From positions 19,766-83,765 of the forward strand of contig NZ_WKJG01000108.1 of assembly GCF_027853235.1 (NCBI RefSeq): 64,000 bases of DNA, in the 5' to 3' direction. A program made the position numbers and the translations under genes. Below the pieces are notes generated by a model. It made no database searches and was not told the DNA's origin. It was given only the letters and a program-made list of their open reading frames with translations. Origin of the DNA: Aliibacillus thermotolerans. Lineage in GTDB: Bacteria; Bacillota; Bacilli; Bacillales; Marinococcaceae. Below, one piece after another: positions 62,059 to 64,000 of this stretch (its first letter is position 1; each line of letters starts with the position of its first letter).

Positions 62059-62484
62059 ATGTCCTTTTTATCTGAGGAACTGATTTATCAAAAGTCCCCA
62101 CAAGAGTTGACGATGCTTCTGTATGAAGCGTGTGAACGAAATATCGAAGAGGCACTACAAGCTTTTGATGAAAAAGATTACATAGAAGTAAATTTCAAAT
62201 TGCAACGAGCGGTGGACATTATCGAACGACTTGGCGCTGGATTAAACTATGAAGCTGGCATTATTGCCGATCAATTAGATCAAGTGTATAACTATATGAG
62301 CGATACGTTAATCGAAGCAAATGTAAAAAAAGACCGACAAAAAGTGGAAACGGTCTTACGCATTTTACGAGATATTGCTACCGCTTGGAAAGCAGCTTGT
62401 GATACACAAGAAGATAAACAAACAATTGTCACGAAACAACGGACAAACGCCTACGAACAAAATATGATGTACGACAATGAATAG
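62059..62484 (+). CDS. FliS-like flagellin export chaperone homologue
   Basis: About 141 residues. Helical-bundle sequence with FliS marks: SPQELTMLLYEACERNIEEA, then DYIEVNFKLQRAVDIIERLGAGL and YNYMSDTLIEANVKKD, and an Asp/Gln-rich tail. FliS proteins bind the C-terminal helix of flagellin and hold it unassembled. ATG 62059 with AGAGAGGTGGG upstream; the ATG at 62032 is upstream of that site. Downstream of ylqG-ylqH in the same direction; whether it shares the sigma-D promoter is inferred. The insertion sequence begins shortly after its stop. Confidence 0.8.
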   Translation: MSFLSEELIYQKSPQELTMLLYEACERNIEEALQAFDEKDYIEVNFKLQRAVDIIERLGAGLNYEAGIIADQLDQVYNYMSDTLIEANVKKDRQKVETVLRILRDIATAWKAACDTQEDKQTIVTKQRTNAYEQNMMYDNE

Positions 62485-62526
62485 GAAGCATTCCTGTAAT
62501 GAAGAAATTTGAGGTTTAACAAAAAA

Positions 62527-62593
62527 GAGCCTCCTTGGTATAGTACAGGATGTCGATGCATCGACTCCGAAATTAGAAAACCAAGGAGGACTC
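62527..62593. promoter_or_regulatory. Hairpin over the transposase ribosome-binding site
   Basis: GAGCCTCCTTGGT (62527-62539) pairs with ACCAAGGAGGACTC (62580-62593) apart from one bulged base. The right arm is the transposase Shine-Dalgarno sequence, so the RNA would hide it. The loop holds the perfect palindrome GTCGATGCATCGAC (62552-62565). This 5' noncoding region could also be part of an IS110 bridge RNA. Confidence 0.6.
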
Positions 62594-62596
62594 AAA

Positions 62597-63880
62597 ATGA
62601 ATTATACGCAAAATCAAAAAATTACGCAAATCACACCATCAACCTTAATTATTGGCATTGATATTGCCAAAGACAAACACGTCGCACGTGCACAAGATGA
62701 TCGAGGAATCGAATTTGGTAAACGATTGATCTTTGACAACCGAATCAATGGCTTTGAGCGATTGTTGAAATGGGTTCAATCCCACATGAAAGAACACCAG
62801 AAAGACCATGTCATTTTTGGTGTAGAGCCAACAGGACAGTTCTGGTTTAATCTCGCCTATTATCTCAAAGCACGTGGCTATGACTTTGTACTCGTCAATC
62901 CGATGCATGTTAAGAAAAGCAAAGAACTTGATGATAACTCGCCAACAAAGAATGATACAAAAGATGCGAAGGTGATTGCACAGCTCATGAAAGACGGGCG
63001 ATACTCTGTACCCAACCTACTCGAAGGCATTTACGCCGAATTACGAGAAGGCATCAAATTACGAGATCAACTCGTCAAACAGCTTATGATCATCGAAGGT
63101 CGCACGCAGAATTGGCTTCATCGTTACTTTCCTGAATTTCTTGATGTGTTTGCGGATTGGAAAGGGAAAGCTGCCATTCACACCTTGCGGCTGTTTCCAT
63201 TGCCTGCTGAGATTCAAGCCATGACACCGGAAGAAATTGTCTTGAGATGGAAGCCGTTCGTCAGACGTGGTGTTGGAATCAAACGAGCAGAACAGCTTGT
63301 GCTAGCTGCCAACGAAAGTGTTGGATTAACAGTAGGCACAACGTTTGCCAAACGTGAACTAGCTAGTCTTCTTGAACAGTATGACTTATACAAACAACAA
63401 GTTCAATCGCTTGATGAAGACTTAGAAGACATGGTAAAGGAAATCCCTGGTGCCACTGAGATGATGAACATCCCTGGTTTAGGTGCCATTACCGTTGCCA
63501 CACTTTACGCAGAAGCAGGCGATCTAAGAAACTATAATCACCCACAACAATTAGTGAATCTGGCAGGGCTATCGCTTCGTGAATACAGTTCAGGGAAATA
63601 TAAGGGCGAGACAAGGATCACGAAACGAGGACGAAAACGACTACGCAGAGCCTTATATTTAGCGATTCGCCCCCTTGTTGCCCATAACTCAACCTTTAAA
63701 GCCCTGCATCAATATTACACGAAACGCCCTGAACGTCCATTAAAGAAACAACAGTCGCTCATCGCTTTATGTTGTAAATTACTACGTGTCTTATTTGTCA
63801 TCGGTAACAAACAATGCGCATTTGATGGTGTCAAGTTATTACGAGGGTTACCTCAACTAGAAACATTGCAGGTAGCTTAA
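62597..63880 (+). CDS. IS110-family transposase
   Basis: 427 residues. N-terminal DEDD domain (RuvC-like fold): Asp22 in IGIDIAKDKH, Glu77 in FGVEPTGQFW, Asp120 and Asp123 in KNDTKDAKVIAQLM. C-terminal transposase_20 domain: MNIPGLGAITVATLYAEAGD, LVNLAGLSLREYSSGK with the candidate catalytic serine, and TRITKRGRKRLRRALY. IS110 enzymes act with a structured noncoding RNA that bridges donor and target. CAAGGAGGACTC precedes ATG. Appears intact. Confidence 0.93.
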   Translation: MNYTQNQKITQITPSTLIIGIDIAKDKHVARAQDDRGIEFGKRLIFDNRINGFERLLKWVQSHMKEHQKDHVIFGVEPTGQFWFNLAYYLKARGYDFVLVNPMHVKKSKELDDNSPTKNDTKDAKVIAQLMKDGRYSVPNLLEGIYAELREGIKLRDQLVKQLMIIEGRTQNWLHRYFPEFLDVFADWKGKAAIHTLRLFPLPAEIQAMTPEEIVLRWKPFVRRGVGIKRAEQLVLAANESVGLTVGTTFAKRELASLLEQYDLYKQQVQSLDEDLEDMVKEIPGATEMMNIPGLGAITVATLYAEAGDLRNYNHPQQLVNLAGLSLREYSSGKYKGETRITKRGRKRLRRALYLAIRPLVAHNSTFKALHQYYTKRPERPLKKQQSLIALCCKLLRVLFVIGNKQCAFDGVKLLRGLPQLETLQVA

Positions 63881-63898
63881 AAAATAATTCTAGTATTT

Positions 63899-64000
63899 TC
63901 TTCTTAGCCTGACGCAGTGTCCCATTCCTGGGATAGCCTGTCAAGGAAAGCACTTGACTGTCTATCCCAGGAATGGCGTGGGGTCAACAAGCTAAGAAGA
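63899..64000. repeat. Nested inverted repeats downstream of the transposase
   Basis: Outer arms TCTTCTTAGC (63899-63908) and GCTAAGAAGA (63991-64000). Inner arms CCATTCCTGGGATAG (63922-63936) and CTATCCCAGGAATGG (63962-63976). The innermost TCAAG/CTTGA pair flanks the loop. The symmetry exactly reaches the last base of the window. It may be a recombination end, a protective structure or a noncoding RNA. Confidence 0.7.

Larger units (their letters stand above)
62510..64000 (+). mobile_element. IS110-family insertion sequence (right end outside window)
   Basis: Transposase gene plus structured flanks. Left flank holds a 13-bp inverted repeat and a 14-bp palindrome; right flank holds nested inverted repeats. 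The left boundary is approximate (somewhere in 62485-62527) because IS110 elements lack classical terminal inverted repeats and target duplications. The right boundary is not visible. Confidence 0.75.

Overview
The window is a chromosomal core segment from a low-GC, endospore-forming member of the Bacillaceae. Gene order follows the Bacillus subtilis yqgV to yqjH stretch (comG, yqhG/yqhH, lipM, mntR, efp, spoIIIA, nusB-folD-xse-ispA-dxs, argR-recN-spoIVB-spo0A, bkd, yqjC/E/H), followed by ylqG-ylqH, which lie elsewhere in B. subtilis. Full sporulation loci, strong Shine-Dalgarno sites, frequent GTG/TTG starts and U-tract terminators all fit Firmicutes. An OLE RNA with its membrane partner OapA between ispA and dxs points to one of the extremophilic or anaerobe-tolerant Firmicutes that carry this system. 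I do not assign a species.

Layout. 1-2916: arginase end, aspartase, a membrane-anchored unknown and yqgV. 2917-3480: terminator, about 51-nt imperfect tandem repeats and tRNA-Gln. 3493-7795: the comGA-GG operon plus yqzE, with an extra small ORF before comGC and a comGD lacking a standard start codon. 7872-12832: a cysteine-containing winged-helix regulator, yqgY, yqhL, yqhH-yqhG and a minus-strand DUF2759 gene. 12999-16000: yqgX, a probable C-rich small RNA (minus strand), lipM, dat and NrdR boxes. 15965-22117: B12-dependent ribonucleotide reductase, mntR, yqhO, an apparently inactive PAP2-like membrane protein, yqhP and yqhR. 22193-29518: aroQ, yqhT, efp and spoIIIAA-AH. 29677-35617: an unknown gene (where B. 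subtilis has accBC), yqhY, nusB, folD, xseA, xseB, ispA, OLE RNA and oapA. 35657-43031: dxs, yqxC, argR, recN, spoIVB and spo0A. 43320-45831: a SteA-like / glycosyltransferase / MraY-like trio. 45959-52176: yqzF, bcd and the bkd complex without ptb-buk. 52237-54981: Zur-box-linked zinc lipoprotein, brxB, an unknown, tRNA-Arg and an L,D-transpeptidase. 54982-55984: repeat-rich DNA and the tiny prli42 gene. 56088-62484: mce, yqjE, dinB, then ylqG-ylqH-fliS-like behind a textbook sigma-D promoter. 62527-64000: an IS110-family insertion sequence cut by the window end.

How the genes fit together. The comG genes build the competence pseudopilus. SpoIIIA, SpoIVB and Spo0A form the sporulation core. 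Leucine dehydrogenase and the branched-chain 2-oxoacid dehydrogenase convert Leu/Ile/Val to acyl-CoAs, and LipM supplies lipoyl precursor for its E2. Methylmalonyl-CoA epimerase together with the adenosylcobalamin-dependent ribonucleotide reductase implies that the cell makes or imports B12. DXS and IspA supply isoprenoids, and the OLE/OapA unit sits between them.

The items most worth follow-up are the OLE/OapA locus, the candidate C-rich sRNA with a palindromic operator centred on its -35 box, the sigma-D promoter in front of the ylqG cluster, the SteA-linked envelope trio, and the non-standard start of comGD. All calls come from reading the sequence and translations; no database search was run.
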